A stretch of 64,000 bases of DNA from NCBI RefSeq assembly GCF_964355755.1, contig NC_092675.1:22918412-22982411 (forward strand), read 5' to 3'. Made by a program: the position numbers and the translations under genes. This document shows positions 49,708 through 63,030 of the stretch, one piece after another. Every line of letters starts with the position of its first letter. The stretch's first letter is position 1. The notes under the pieces were generated by a model. That model did not search any database. It saw only the letters and a list, made by a program, of their open reading frames with translations, and had not been told where the DNA came from. Source of the DNA: Antedon mediterranea. Lineage: Eukaryota; Echinodermata; Crinoidea; Comatulida; Antedonidae.

Positions 49708-52700
49708 TCAGTCTTTTGCATCCGTAGTACCAGCTTTCCTAATGATCATTTTCACGTTACCAGATGGGATACTCTTTAGTTTTGTCCAGGCTTCATAGTG
49801 TGTCAAATTCACAAACTTATAGCTGTTAACTTGCAAGATCTCATCACCCACATGCAGCTGTCCACTGCGATCAGAGATTCCGCCAGTGAATATTTTCTTT
49901 ACTGTGATTGGTAAATCACCTCTGGGGGATCCGCGTCCACCTTCAATGCTAAAGCCGAGGCCTGCTGAACCTTTGGTTAGTGTTATTTCAGTGCTGCCAG
50001 CTGGAAGACCTAAGTAAAATATGAGGACATTAATATTGAAGGCAAATAATATAATATTAATATTTTATCATACAATATTCATATATATGTGGCAAAGAAG
50101 GCTATCTTAAAAACTGCAATTTTCCACAAAACATTTAAAATTTTTTTTTTCTCAAACGGGTGAACTTGCTTAAGCAACTCTTGGCCTTCTTTATATGTAA
50201 CGTATTCAGGTCATGGAGAGGTCAATCTGCAGCTAGTATTGATAACTATTGAACTATGATAATCAATGTATTGATCAATTATTATGATGGTTTTTGCCTA
50301 AAATATGATGTCAACATAATTTTACATTGATACTGAAACAGAATTATCATCATTAGTAATCAGTTTATAAGGTGACTCCGCACATACTTAATTGACCCTA
50401 AGTGACATCAATTGACCTACTGTAATTGTTTTTAACAAAAATTTAATCCCTCATGATAACGTTTTAAGCATGAATAATCTTCTCAACAGAATTAATAGGA
50501 AATAAAAGTATTTAAGGAATTATGAATATAAATGCAATCTATAGCCATTTTAATGCCATTGATATTATAGTAAAATCTATAAAATATTTCTTTTTATTTC
50601 ACAAAATACAGAAAGTACAGTACCATATAGATACTCAAGGTATTAATCTAAAGACACTGAATAATACTAAATGCATTTGGGTAACTCCTCAGTCTTATCT
50701 CCACAAAAAATGTAGCATACTGTGTTTTATGAGGTTCTTGCCAAATTCTTGTAAAAAACATAAATAAACAGGCCTTTGTCTCTTGAATATTATATGTGTT
50801 TGTATTTTGGTGTGTAGAAGTTTACCAAATTTAAGCATGTTGTAAATCACACTCCTCAAGAGAAGTTTAGGAGTGTGTTAGGTGAGTGATTGCACTCGCT
50901 CGCCTTAAAAGGATAGAGGTATACAACAGCCTTATTGCAAAAAATACATACCTTCATCTTCTTTTTCTATATGCCTTGAAACAACTAAAACAACATCTTT
51001 CCTGTTCACCTTGAGGAATGACAATGCTTGCGCATGTGTCACATTTTTCAATACTTTACCGCTGACAGAGATAAGTCGATCGCCCCTTTGTATCCTTCCA
51101 TCTCGATGGGCTAACCCACCAGGAATCAGTTTATGTACCTATAAAACAATCAAAATTAATCATGTAATATAAAATACATTGATCTGAAACCTATAGTAAA
51201 ATATATTGATGGCAAAAATGGTATGTGCTAGACTTGTTGAACATTTAATTAATAACTTACAGTGATTTCTTTAACCTCTTGGTCAACTCCACCAGCCAAT
51301 GTCAAACCTAGGCCTTGCTTCTCATCTTCTTTATGAAGAACAATCACAGCAACGTCGTCATCTTCTGGGTGTTCAAGTGCATCATTTGCTTCATCAAGTA
51401 ACTTATCAAGCTCGGCCTTACTAAGAAGTACTGTTGAATTTGATGCTTCGGACTCTGAACAACTGAGACGTTTTGATTGCCAGATACCACCTGAAAAAAT
51501 ATAAAAACAGCAATTGTAAAATAAGTAAGTAAGACTATAGTTTATTAATTGATATTTATACACATTTGTTTAACTGACTGTTATATTATAAACAATGTTT
51601 ATGTTGAGATGGAAATAAATAACATATAATAACTTTTATATTTAACTTTTTATATTGAGCTTATGTATCAAACCTCAGTGTTGTAGCAGGTAGGTTCCTC
51701 TAATCTGTTTCTAATTCAGGTGTACATATGGAACTTTTAACGTTTACCCATTAATCATTGATATAATTTCTCTATTTTGTGACGGTTGCAGGAAGAAGAA
51801 TACAGATATGTTTATTTATCAAAATCATATTATTAGTGAAAATAGTAAGGTATGTACAGTGTTTATATAAGAGAAATGATGAAATGGGATCCAAGGAAAC
51901 AAGGCATGACTGAACAGTTTGGTTTGTTTTCATATTCTCGTTTTAAAGATGTATTGTCCCCCTGAAAAAATAATTCTTGAACAATTTTTGTTGAATATTC
52001 CATTTTAATGTAACATAATAGTTATCTACTTTGACCAAAAATTGGATCGAAAAAAAATGTATTTACCTGAAAAAACTGTAATTTAAAGCAAAAAATGATC
52101 AAATTGGCTGCCAGCCAATGGTTTTTGGTAAAATTTAACTATTTATTTTGTCATTTTATAAGTGAAAACATTATTTTTTTTCCATTTTTTTTTCTACGGA
52201 AGTGATTAACTTTATTAAAACTACAAAATAACATATTCAAAGTCTGATTTAATTAATCTTCATTTTTTATGTTTTTGAGGGACAATACATCTTTATGTTA
52301 CATTATTTTAAACATAATATATAGTTTATATGCTTAAAAAATGAACATTGACAAAGACAATTAACTATTAAGGATAGAAATTTAATCCTCTAAGCAGGAA
52401 GAACGAATACTTTACATGTCCTGATTGATTGTTTAGTATTATGAATAAAACGTCCATGGGAGTTGTAAGTTGATTTTAACGCAATATTTATGCAAGTGCT
52501 TTGTTAATTGTAAAGTATTAACTTGTTAAATCTGTAATACCTTTAAAAGGCATGTATTAACAATGCTTTTAAATGATTGTGAAATTCAACAGCTGTAACA
52601 CATTGCATTACACTATTTTAAGTGAAGTTAATACAGGAGAGCCATACCTGAAATGTGTGGAAATGGCAAAAATGAATTTTAATATTTTACATTTGTTAAA

Positions 52701-55700
52701 AATATTGATAAGTAAATTGTTACATATTACTGCATTTCAAATTAATAAATGTTATAAAAGTATTAACTTTCATAATATTTTAGACCATACATTACCATCA
52801 TACCTAATGTTCTAAACCTAACCCAATTTTTTCAAGGAAATTAAAGTGGAACCTTTTTATTGAATTATATAACAACACGTTTAAATGTACTTTGTTTTGT
52901 TAACTCTTTGCTAATCAAACTAAACACACAATGTAATGTTTGTTTTGACTGTGAACTCAGACTAGTCATATAAATAGCAATGAAAAGACATTTAGATCCG
53001 TATGGCCATGTTTCTATTGAAAATTTTTCCAATAAACCCCATAGTTGTTGTTTGTATTATATGCCAAGATAGCATTTTACTCCGAATACTAATTCCTGGT
53101 AAAAATGGTTGCTCAGTTCAGTGGACACACTGTGTAATGACATCATTATTATTCACAGTGAGTATTCACTATTCTGTTTGTTTTTTAGCGAAAATCTGTA
53201 AATTATGTTAGTTATGCTAGAGCACTTATCATGGCATCTTGTTCAGACAGAATTACAAGAACTGAAAAGATATACAGAGACCCACTGAGAATATCATTGT
53301 ATTTTGCATATTCTGTGAGTTACAGTACTTTGATCAGTTGATCTCAGTTTCTCAGTAAGCCAAAGTCAACATAATTAAGTTGCATTGTTTTCAGTTCAGT
53401 TTTGACATTTATAGGACTCCGTTCCAAGCATAATTATTTGTTACTACACTGTAATTTGTATAACAAAAATAATAACTAGTACCAAATTTAAGAACTACAG
53501 TAGTTAGTATAGTAGACAAAAAAAAATGATTTTTAAAAATCATAAATATCTTATTTTACAGGACAGATATAATTATAAAAATATTATTATCTACAACAAC
53601 TATAATAAAGAATACAAATTACAAACAAAGTAATAACAATAAAATGAAAACAATATTACTAGGCATCCATTCCGTAGTGTTACTGCTGCTAGATTCCGAA
53701 TATAAAGAGTCCTGAAACATATCCATTACAAAATATTCAACAGTACATTACTGTATTCCTGACCAATCAATCATGCATCCATCCATTGAACATGATAACA
53801 GTGAGAGAATGCACTGAACGTTTAGTGTGCAATGCAGTTTATGCCAAACTGAGTAAAATGGGCTGATAGGGCAATCACAGGAAATCAGGACAGATAATAA
53901 TGAGTTAATCATTGATTTGTACTATGTAGCGTAAATGTGTGGAGGAGCATATCAGAGTGACAGTGGCTTATAGGATGTCATCTAAAATAACTGAAGTCAT
54001 TCATTGTGTCATAAAATGTTAAGTAGCTATATTCACCAAGTTGACTTAATGATAATAAATATTACGTCAAAACATAATTGGCAAATTCAAATGATTTAAA
54101 AAAAAATAGATTTTGATTTCACATGCACGCAAAAAAAGATTTTCACATTACTATATTTAGCTTGGTATTATGATTTGATTTATTTCAATACCAAACACAA
54201 GCAAAAACAACAAAAAACAATCTTTGTTAGGTACAGTACCAGGGATAGTTCTCTAAATTCCAAATTTCAAAGTTTAATCCTATGTCATAAAATATAATAG
54301 TATAGTGACGTCATTTTATTAGAATTGTGACAATCAGTATTTTTATTGAAGACATGAATAATTATTCAAAAGCTTTTATAATTTCTTTCGTTTCTATAGG
54401 GATAAACTTTATATTTATCTGTTCATTGTCATCAGTCAGTGCATAGTATAAATTTATCATAATATAAATCAGGCTAGGATCTGGATATTTAGATGGTTGT
54501 TTTTTTTATATAAAAATTAATTCAGACAACATTTACTACACTGCTTTGTTTACCGAATTTCACTTCTGGAAGTTCAATTTTACAGATTAAACAAAATTAA
54601 CAGAATTTTGTCTATAAATAAGTGGTTTTAAGTACCCTTGAAAAAGTTACAGAAATGAGTTGTGTGGGCATGTGTAGTAAAATGTATGTAAACAGTACCA
54701 AAAGGAAAGCCACAAAGCCACTAGATAGATTATGTAAAATAAAATATACAATAGACAAATGAAGATACCACATGCATTAAAATATTTATGTAGATGTTAT
54801 ACATTGCAATAAGAAAATAAAGAAATCTAGATTCTGTTGAATATTAGTATTCTGAAATGTGGCTTTAGGATGCTAAAAATTAAAAATAGTCTTAAAAAAC
54901 AACCAAAAACAATGAAATGTGTCAATAGAATCATTTGGGCAATATCCTTCTAATTAATATTGCCTTATTCAAAGTAAGCTAGTAAAAAAGCTTAATAGTC
55001 TTAAAAAAAGACAAAAACCAACGAAATGTGTCTGTCAATAGTATCATTTGGGAAATATCCTTCTAATTAATATTGCCTTATTCAAAGTAAGCTAGTAAAA
55101 AAGCAAATGCATTAACTCACCATGAGGTTGTAGTCTTGAGTTTTTGTTTCTAAGTGTCACAGTTTCTGAATCCACTGCATCAAACACATGTTCATTATGT
55201 AACATATACCGTTCCATGACTGTATATCCAGTATCATCCAGCCTCCAGTCTTGTCGTTTCCGTGATACAGCGAGCGTGAACGGCCCTGCTGTATTTTTAT
55301 GTAGAATACTATTAGCTTCATCGTTGGTTACGGCAATCATACTCTCACCGTTGAACTCCAAGAGCTGATCTCCGACAAGTAACTGACCGTTTCTGTGTGC
55401 AGCAGAATTTGGCAGGATGTGCTGGATATAGACACAAGCGATCGGCGTGTCTGATCCTCCTTCAATTCGCAAACCAAGCATTTCTTTCTCTCGTGGGTTT
55501 ATCTAGTGAAAAAGCAAAACACTGTTTGAGGATATATAAATACTTTAGGTCAATCATTATGAAGGTCAATTGTGCGATTGATTACAATTGTTGAAGGTCA
55601 AGTTGTGATGTCATTTCTTGTTTTGTTGACGTTTAAAGTTTTTATGTACAGGACAATTACATTATCACTGTATAAGAATAACATACGTGACAATCATTAG

Positions 55701-58700
55701 TTATTACTGTATGAAATGAATCAAGGTAAAATGAACAATATTATTATTAATTTCAATATACTTTCATTAAACTAAAGTTGAATCATTACAATTTTGATTG
55801 CAAATTTGCATTGTCAACGTAAAAAAAAATCAATTAATTACATTTCTATTTTACTTTTGTTTTCAGTACTTTGTTAATCATTAATTGAAATCCACATATC
55901 AAACTCAAAATTAACATCTTCGTTTACAATAAAAAACATGAATAACAAAATTCTAATTGATTCAAAATTAAAAAGGTCAACAATATTCATGTTCTATAAT
56001 AATCTTTACAAGAAAATCTTAGTTCAAAGTACAGACTAAGTGTTTAGTGGACCTTGTGTACATACCTGAACTTCCAAGACACCTTCATAAGGATCATCAT
56101 CATAGCCATGGGAAAATCGATTGGGAAAGTCCGTTTGATCAGGTGTTGTTATCTTTGGTAAAACATCAGGACTGACTAAATAGTCTTCTTGCTGTGGTTG
56201 AGGCAATTCTTTTGAGAGTACTTCCTTCTTCACAACATTTCTACCATAACTTGTTAAAGGCTCTTTTACCTCTTCTATTCCTTTGGTTGCCTTAAGACTG
56301 GGTGAATCAGACTTTTTTCTCAAAGCAGAAATTCTATCTACCGATTTGGATATATCTTTTTTAGCATTTGTTTTTACTGGTGATGTTTCCCTCTGATGGA
56401 TTGATCCTTCTTTACGTTTCTGTTGTCCAACAGTAATCAATTTACTTTTTAAATTTGTATCAGAATCTTTTGATTTGGCAACTGGATGTCGTTTTGGAGA
56501 AGTTTTCTCTTCATCTTTTTGAAAATTCTTTCTCTTAGGTTTAGGCGATACATCTGATTTTGAAGCTTGTACAAATTTTGTTGAAACTGGTTCTCTGTTC
56601 TTTATTCTGTCCTGTTCCATCTTCTTTTTTGGCGACAACTGGGGTGACTTTTTCTTAGTTTCCTGAAGTCTTGTGAAAGCTTGATTCTGGGATGATTGTT
56701 TAGTAGAACCATTTCCATTTCCAAGAGGTTGGCGCTTACTTAAACTACTTTTCTCTTCTTTATTTGCAGATTCTGCTTTGGAATTCCAATTAAATTTTTT
56801 CCCATACAACCTTGCCTTACTGTCTCTGGACGATGTTGATGTTGGTGTCTTTTTTGTGTCAGATAATCTTGAAGCCTTGGTGCTTTTCCCAAGATCAATT
56901 ACTGTTGACATTTTCTTTGGTACTGCTAGTTTTGCTGGTGTTCCTTTAATTGCTTTTTCACTAGTGGCAGCAGGCTTTTGGAATTTTTCTTTCTTGCTTT
57001 TAATATCTTGTTTATTTGACAGCTTTTGAGATATTTTAAGGTTATCATATGAATCAGCTTCCAATTGGTCTGTGTCTTCAGATTTTGAAAGAACTGGCGA
57101 AGAAGATGCTGATGGGGAAGCTGGTAATGAAGAAGATGATGATATTGGAGATGATAGTGTTGATTCTGATATTGGAGGTGACGATACATTGGATGATGCT
57201 TTTGATGTGGTTTCAGGGAATGGTGGAGAAGACGACAACGATGATGGTTTTGATGATGACAAAGAAAGAGATGATGGAGGTGATACTTTTGATGTTAATA
57301 ATGAAATTGGTGAGGATGGTTGTGAAGCAGTTAATGCTGATGAAAGAGGTGAATTTGATCGTGAAGATGGAATTGATTCAGTACCACTTCTTTTTTCCTT
57401 TTCAGTGTTATCCTCTACAGGTTCAGAAACTTCAGAAATTGGTAAAGAGTCCAGTTTGTTATTGTCAGATTGACATGGATCTTTAATAGAATGAAAGACA
57501 GGTTCCATTTTGACAGCAGACAAGACAGGTGTACATTCCTCTTTGGAAGATGTTTCCTCATCTGTCTTTTTAGTTTGTTCTCTTAAAATTGTCTTTGAAA
57601 ATGAAGATTTCTTTTTAACTACACTCCCAAAAAGAGCAGCGCGATCCTGAACACCACCTTTTCTTGCAGATTTTATCTCTTCAGCTGTGAGCCTCTTGTT
57701 AAATTTGTCATTGAAAGTTGGGGTTTTCTTTAAAAGCTTTTTATTCTGTTCAAAAATATGCTTAGACACAATATTATCTGCCGTTGTCTGTGATTGTGCT
57801 CTCCTCAAATGAACTGGCTTTACTGGTATTTCAGGCCTTGGTGATCCAGGAGAAATAGGTCTACCCTCATTAGCAAATTGATTTTGAAGATCTAATGGTA
57901 CTTCTTCTTTCACTTCTTTTAAGTTGGCTGTTTCAACAATTTCCTTTTCATATGTTCTTGTAGATAGTTTTGATCTGTTGGTGTTTTGATCATCAAAAGA
58001 TGCTGCTTTTAATTTAGATAAAAGTAACATTTTAGCATTATGATCAAGCTCAGTTTTTTTCTCTATTGTTGGGTGAATGTTGTATGCAAGAGTGAAATCT
58101 GGATTAACATCCAATTCACATTCCACAGATGACAAATGCGTTGCTTTAATAAGCTTTTCTTGTGCTGCAGAATCAATTTGAGAGCTGACAACTGCAGAAG
58201 ACTTGTTGGTTGGTGATATAGAATCTAAGCTCCTGTCAATTTTTTTATTGCGCGGAGATGGTCCAACAGAATCATCAGTTAATGATGAATTTTCTTCAAG
58301 TTCACCTGAAAACATTAATAATGAGTTGTCACTAAAACCAGTTGGTGGTCTAATATCGTCGGTAGATGATTTTTCAAAATTAGGATTATCTGAAGTCTCT
58401 GTAATCAAATCATCTCCAAAATCACTGCCATCCGATTGTAAATAATTGTTACTTCCTGTGGAATCATCTAAAACTGAAGCAAAAATGTCATCAACAACAC
58501 TTTGTAAGGCATCACTATCCTGATTACTTTGAACTTGATGGCTGGAATCAGTTTTAACGGTATGGTCATTAGAAAATGTTATTCCATTACATTTAATCTC
58601 AGCATAACCTGGTGATTCTTCCATTGTGTTGGCTAAACTGATGTCTGGACTGCTTTCAGATGACATAATGTCATCAATGTTAGTCACAGGAGGATCTGCA

Positions 58701-61700
58701 TCTCTAATATCGTTTAATGCAACATGAAGTCCATTACTTAATTCCTGTATCTTACAATTCATAAGATCATCAGATTCTGTAGGTGACAATATTTGGTCAT
58801 GGTGATTTAATTTAGCATACAAAGGTGAAGTCTCTAGCATAGATACTTCTTGTTGGCTTTCTGTATCAGAATTTTGAGCATCATCAATAGGCTCTGTCTC
58901 CAACATTAACATTTCACCAATATCTTCTTCATCATCTTCATCATCGTCAACTAGCAGATTATTATCAAAATCAGAATTAGGAGCATCTTCTTTTGTAATG
59001 TCTTTAGATTTCTGTTTGCCTTTCATACTGATCAAATCACGCAAACTTGATAATGCCTTTCCATGGTTTTCTATGGTTTTCCAGAATTTAAATTCAAAAC
59101 CATTACTGTTCTTGTTCTTCGTATTTAAGACATTTTCATTTTTAGTTGTTTCTATTTTGTTCCAGAAAGAAGATTCTTTAGTACTTCGGTTCTCGGAATC
59201 TTTATGTCCATTTGAAAGAACAATATTGAATTTTTCTGGCAAGACATTAAAAACTGAAACAATATCTGTATACGAAAGACCTTCTAAACTTTTTCCATTA
59301 ATCTCCAGAATCTTATCACCTTCTAACACCTGGTTTTCTAACTGTACATCATTGGCACGTGCTACTGGGCCTTCTTTGTGAACAACCCGCACAAACACTC
59401 CAGTAACATGTTCTGATGAGTTTGGCATACCCTGAATGTTAAGTCCCATGCCGAGACGTTCTCCATGATTTCGTTGAATTTCAACAACCTTTATTGATTC
59501 TTTATCATACTTGCGGAAAGATCCAAAGTTCTTTGTTTTGTTAGAAATTGCAAAATCTTCACTATTTTCTTCCGTCTTCATGGCTTCTTCATAAGCGTCT
59601 AGAACAGCTTCATATTGAGAGGTCAATCCCGGTTTACCATCAACTTTGTTCCCGTTATCTGCAACCTTTACCTGACTATTTGATGATGTCATTGCTATCT
59701 CCATTATCTCAGAATACAGAGGTTCAGCAGCTATAATTTGGGCCTTCTCTTCAATAACATCAAAACTTTGCATTTTCTGTAGATTTCTTGACTGTTTTTT
59801 CATTCGGTTTCTTGGCGAGCTTCCCAGAACAGCATCGTTGTCATCAATGATGGGTTGTTGAGAGCCGTGTGAAATGACTTCATGTGAAAAGCTTGATTTG
59901 ACATTAGATTGCATATGGCTGCGGGAGCACTCTTCAGCAGAAAAACGTTTAAATGGAATCAATTCGTCCTATAAAAGATAAATACAAGTAATTAAAAAGA
60001 AGGCAGAAACGAAACAGAAATTTAATACTCTAAAACACCAACAGCAATATCTATAAAATACAAAACATATTGTAAAGAACATGCTATTAATATCCTTAAA
60101 TTATCAGAAACATTTGAAAACAAAACAGTTAATCATGAAAAAGATAAAATTGAAACATTGATTTGTGCTGTATGAAATCTAATGTACTCTATACTATAGC
60201 ATGCTTAAAAGATCTAATACTGAAAACATTCTTTTGCAAGGTTCAATAGAATTTTTTTGTAATGCTTTAGTTAGTAACATTACTTTATAAAAGCATTTAC
60301 ATTGAAGTTCAAAAATGTTTCAAGCAATGATAATTATATCGAGGAATATGAATATGTGCTAATACATCTCTCTGCCAATCAAATCAACTTGATCTATGTA
60401 CATAGAGGGAAATGGTAAACAGACCTCTACAATCATATTGAGTGTAAATACATCGGTAATTTTTAGGAAAATAGAATGTTTTAAGTGTTTATCTAAATCT
60501 AATAGTTCATGGTCGATTCTACACTGTAGGACTGAAAGACTAAAAAAGTCAACAATACCGTACCTAGCTATAATTTTGTAACTTTTTAGGGTTACTTGTA
60601 ATTTGTGTTTTTCATATTTGTATTTTGATGGAGTAATTTGTATTGTAATCCACCCTTTTCAGTTTTGCTGCTGGTGTGGAAGTTCTTTTTAAACCATTAG
60701 AAAAAGAAAAAAAAAGACTGAGCATGGCTCCTTTACTTTGTTAGGCAAAAAAGATGCTATTTTAAAAATATTCCATTTAACATAAATTGATATAAACTGA
60801 GATTAATTATATTACATTAGGATTGTAAAAGCCTTTTTATAGTATGAAGAGATCCAACTTTTAGTGACGACATTGCAGGGTAAGATATTTCTTCTTTCCT
60901 TATTGAAGCTATTCGAAGGGAATGATCAGGGATTGGTCTACCTGGCACAAAATCCATATTAATATAATTATTTAAACCATTTTAGTAGTGTACGCAGTAC
61001 AAAAAGAATGAAAGTTTGTTCTAAGACGCTGGATAGATAGAATAAGAGAGTGTCAAAATGGAGTGTGGGTAATTAGGACAACCAAGTTAATTTAATCAGC
61101 AGTAGAGATTCTACAATACTTTGAAATTTACTTCACCACTGCCATAAAAGCAACACAGTAGCACAACATTAAAATGAATAAAACAATGTGTCTAAGTGAT
61201 GATACTAAAACCTACCACAGATGACCATCGTACATGTTTACCAAGCTGCTTTGCATTATAACAAACAATAAAATGTTTACATTTAGCATTGCTGTGGTGA
61301 TTATAGGTACAGACAACTTTCCCAAAATAGGACACCATTTGGGCTGCCTCAAAATGGTCAGTGTGTGTTATACTGTAGTAGGAAATATTTTGTGACCTTT
61401 TGGACCATTTCCGTTTATGGCGTCCGACTGTGGGAGAGTTGACTGTAGTGCATAGAAATACTAATAATAATAATTGTTAAAGTTATCAGATCTTAAGGTT
61501 ATGTATAGGTATATTTAAATCAGTAGTGTATGTCTGAACATCAAGACTATAATATCCCAAAAAATGGTTTATATATTTAAAATGACATATTAAATACAGT
61601 ACATAAAGCTGGATGTTTTCCTTACATATTAATGATAGTGAAGTCCAATAGAGAACCATTAATACATTAACAAAATTTATTTATTCACAATACACTATTC

Positions 61701-62701
61701 CCATGCATAGGCCCAATCATTCCTATATTAGTTATCTATGTCTCTAAAATTTATCTTAAATCTCCATTTCTCAGCTTTAACCTCACACTTACCTTTGGTT
61801 TGATGACAGTTGGCAGTGTTTGATAACCATATGCTGACACAGGAGATAATGGCATGCCTGGAAATAAGCAACAAGGCAAATTTGTATTAAAATCAATAAT
61901 AAACAATAACGTTACATTGATCTAGATCACACAATTATACAACATATTAAAATAATGTAAACATACTACATTTCATTACCTACAGTAGTAAGGCCATATG
62001 TAAAAATGTTAATTTAACAGTCAGGATTCAAAAGTTATGGAAAGGGGGACTAGAAAATAGCAAACTTTTGTTTCGGCATGGCAGAAGGATGAGACGTTAA
62101 TTTAAAAGACTGTGATAATTATGAAATATAATAATACATGTATCACTCATCACAGCCTATTGAAATTACCGTCTCTTTCATGGCAAAACAAAGCTCGCTT
62201 ACAGTAAACCATTTGTTAAGTTCTTTGAACTCATTTGTTCCACATATCTCTCTTAAATACATGAGGTTTATTGTAATACAGTCAACTCTCTCAACACCGG
62301 ACTCTCTGAAAACCGGAAACTCTCCCAGACTTTTCATGAGGTTCAAAAGGTTCCAAATCCATTTTTAACATTAAATACACATTCTGAAACCAGACTTTCC
62401 GGAAAACAAAACATATTAAGCTAGCCCAAAGCTGTACAGTATTGGGAGAGTTGACTGTATAATTATTTTATTAATAATGTGTGGAAATCAATAAAAACAA
62501 ACTACCTGTCAGGCTATCTACATTTGCTGCTTGCTTCAATCGTGATGATGGGGAGTTAACAACTTGAGGGACAGAATTCCTTGCTGGTAGAGCAGGAGGA
62601 ATGTTCTTTGATCCCTTCATAGGTACAGCATACAACGGATGGCTAGTAAGCTGTGCTGGTGATGTCACTGTCACTGCCTTTTCCATTTCATTCGATGAAT
62701 C
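49708..62701 (-). CDS. PDZD2: PDZD2/IL16-family multi-PDZ protein, 3' part of gene, 7 exons
   Basis: Large scaffold-type protein. Minus-strand exons: 62701-62506, 61857-61793, 59968-56066 (one 3.9-kb exon), 55502-55121, 51490-51261, 51138-50952 and 50009-49708 (TGA). All phases agree: 1754 residues plus an N-terminus outside the window. Four PDZ domains: (a) in the big exon, GERLGMGLNIQG to LEGDKILEINGKSLEG; (b) starting LGLRIEGG, with LLVGDQLLEFNGESM; (c) split over two exons, QGLGLTLAGG and IQRGDRLISVSGKVL; (d) AGLGFSIEGGRG, with GDEILQVNSYKF. The last two, in tandem at the C-terminus, resemble the PDZD2 and pro-IL-16 C-termini, which in vertebrates can be proteolytically released. Between (a) and (b) lie ~900 residues of acidic, then Ser/Pro-rich, then Lys/Ser-rich low-complexity sequence. 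Which vertebrate paralogue is closer is undecided; it may predate their split. Confidence 0.85.
51945..52294. mobile_element. MITE with AAAGATGTATTGTCCC ends
   Basis: The exact 16-bp terminal inverted repeats AAAGATGTATTGTCCC and GGGACAATACATCTTT bound 350 bp without coding capacity, in the large PDZD2-like intron 51491-55120. A degraded relative lies at 32655-32965. Confidence 0.88.
54883..55108. repeat. Tandem duplication of a 113-bp unit beside a splice donor
   Basis: Two ~113-bp units share AGTCTTAAAAAA, GAAATGTGTC, ATCATTTGGG, AATATCCTTCTAATTAATAT and TGCCTTATTCAAAGTAAGCT (54961 and 55074). The second ends 12 bp from the donor of exon 55502-55121 on the minus strand. Confidence 0.9.
59969..61792. 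other. PDZD2-like intron, 1.8 kb
   Basis: AT-rich, with a degenerate MITE at 61308-61447. No credible exon. Confidence 0.4.
61308..61447. mobile_element. Degenerate MITE of the TACAGTCAACTCTC family
   Basis: The left end TACAGACAACTTTCCC and right end GGGAGAGTTGACTGTA are imperfect inverted copies and match the ends of 62277-62459. Confidence 0.6.
62277..62459. mobile_element. MITE with TACAGTCAACTCTC / GAGAGTTGACTGTA ends
   Basis: 183 bp in the PDZD2-like intron between exons 62506-62701 and 61793-61857. It contains CCGGACTCTCTGAAAACCGG, AACTCTCCC, AAACCAGACTTTCCGG and TTAAGCTAGC, shared with 34405-34815. The ends resemble Tc1/mariner- or Tigger-type non-autonomous elements. Confidence 0.85.
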
Positions 62702-62779
62702 CTGTGATGATAATGTAAAGTTGATTGCATGATTACAATAATGAATAGCTTTAAATTTGAATTTATCCTATTTATTTTA

Positions 62780-63030
62780 TTTATTTCATACTCATCCAAC
62801 AGCGAGCACAAACTTGCCAATTACAGGATGAGATAAACTATTCTATAGTTTATTATGCTTATAAACTAAGTCTCATTTGAGGCTTAGGGAGTGGAGTTGA
62901 AAGAGTCGTGAGTAACAGCCCTGGCACTAGGTCAGGATTGAGCCATGGAGGAAATATTCCTCCATGATTGAACCATGGATCTTGGGATTGGAAGGCAAGC
63001 ATGTTAACCACCAAGCTACAGCTCCACTAC
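62780..63030 (-). mobile_element. tRNA-derived SINE, same family as 27246-27462
   Basis: The minus-strand head GTGGAGCTGTAGCTTGGTGG carries A-box-like TAGCTTGGTGGTTAACA and B-box-like GGTTCAATC. Its body ends near CATACTCATCCAACAGC on the plus strand. It lies just upstream of the leftmost-known PDZD2-like exon. The remaining DNA up to 64000 is AT-rich, and I see no exon in it. Confidence 0.78.

Larger units (their letters stand above)
51491..55120. other. PDZD2-like intron, 3.6 kb
   Basis: Holds the MITE at 51945-52294 and the tandem duplication at 54883-55108. The rest is AT-rich, and I recognise nothing further. No alternative exon with good splice sites was found. Confidence 0.4.

Noticed and set aside
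50848-50877. Hairpin CACACTCCT ... AGGAGTGTG in a PDZD2-like intron
   Set aside because: Only 9 bp of stem with a 12-nt loop. This can easily arise by chance in 64 kb, and nothing else supports it.
57049-57486. Plus-strand ORFs rich in Met/Leu or Asp/Gly opposite the PDZD2-like exon
   Set aside because: Antisense shadows of a Ser/Pro-rich low-complexity region in the 3.9-kb exon.
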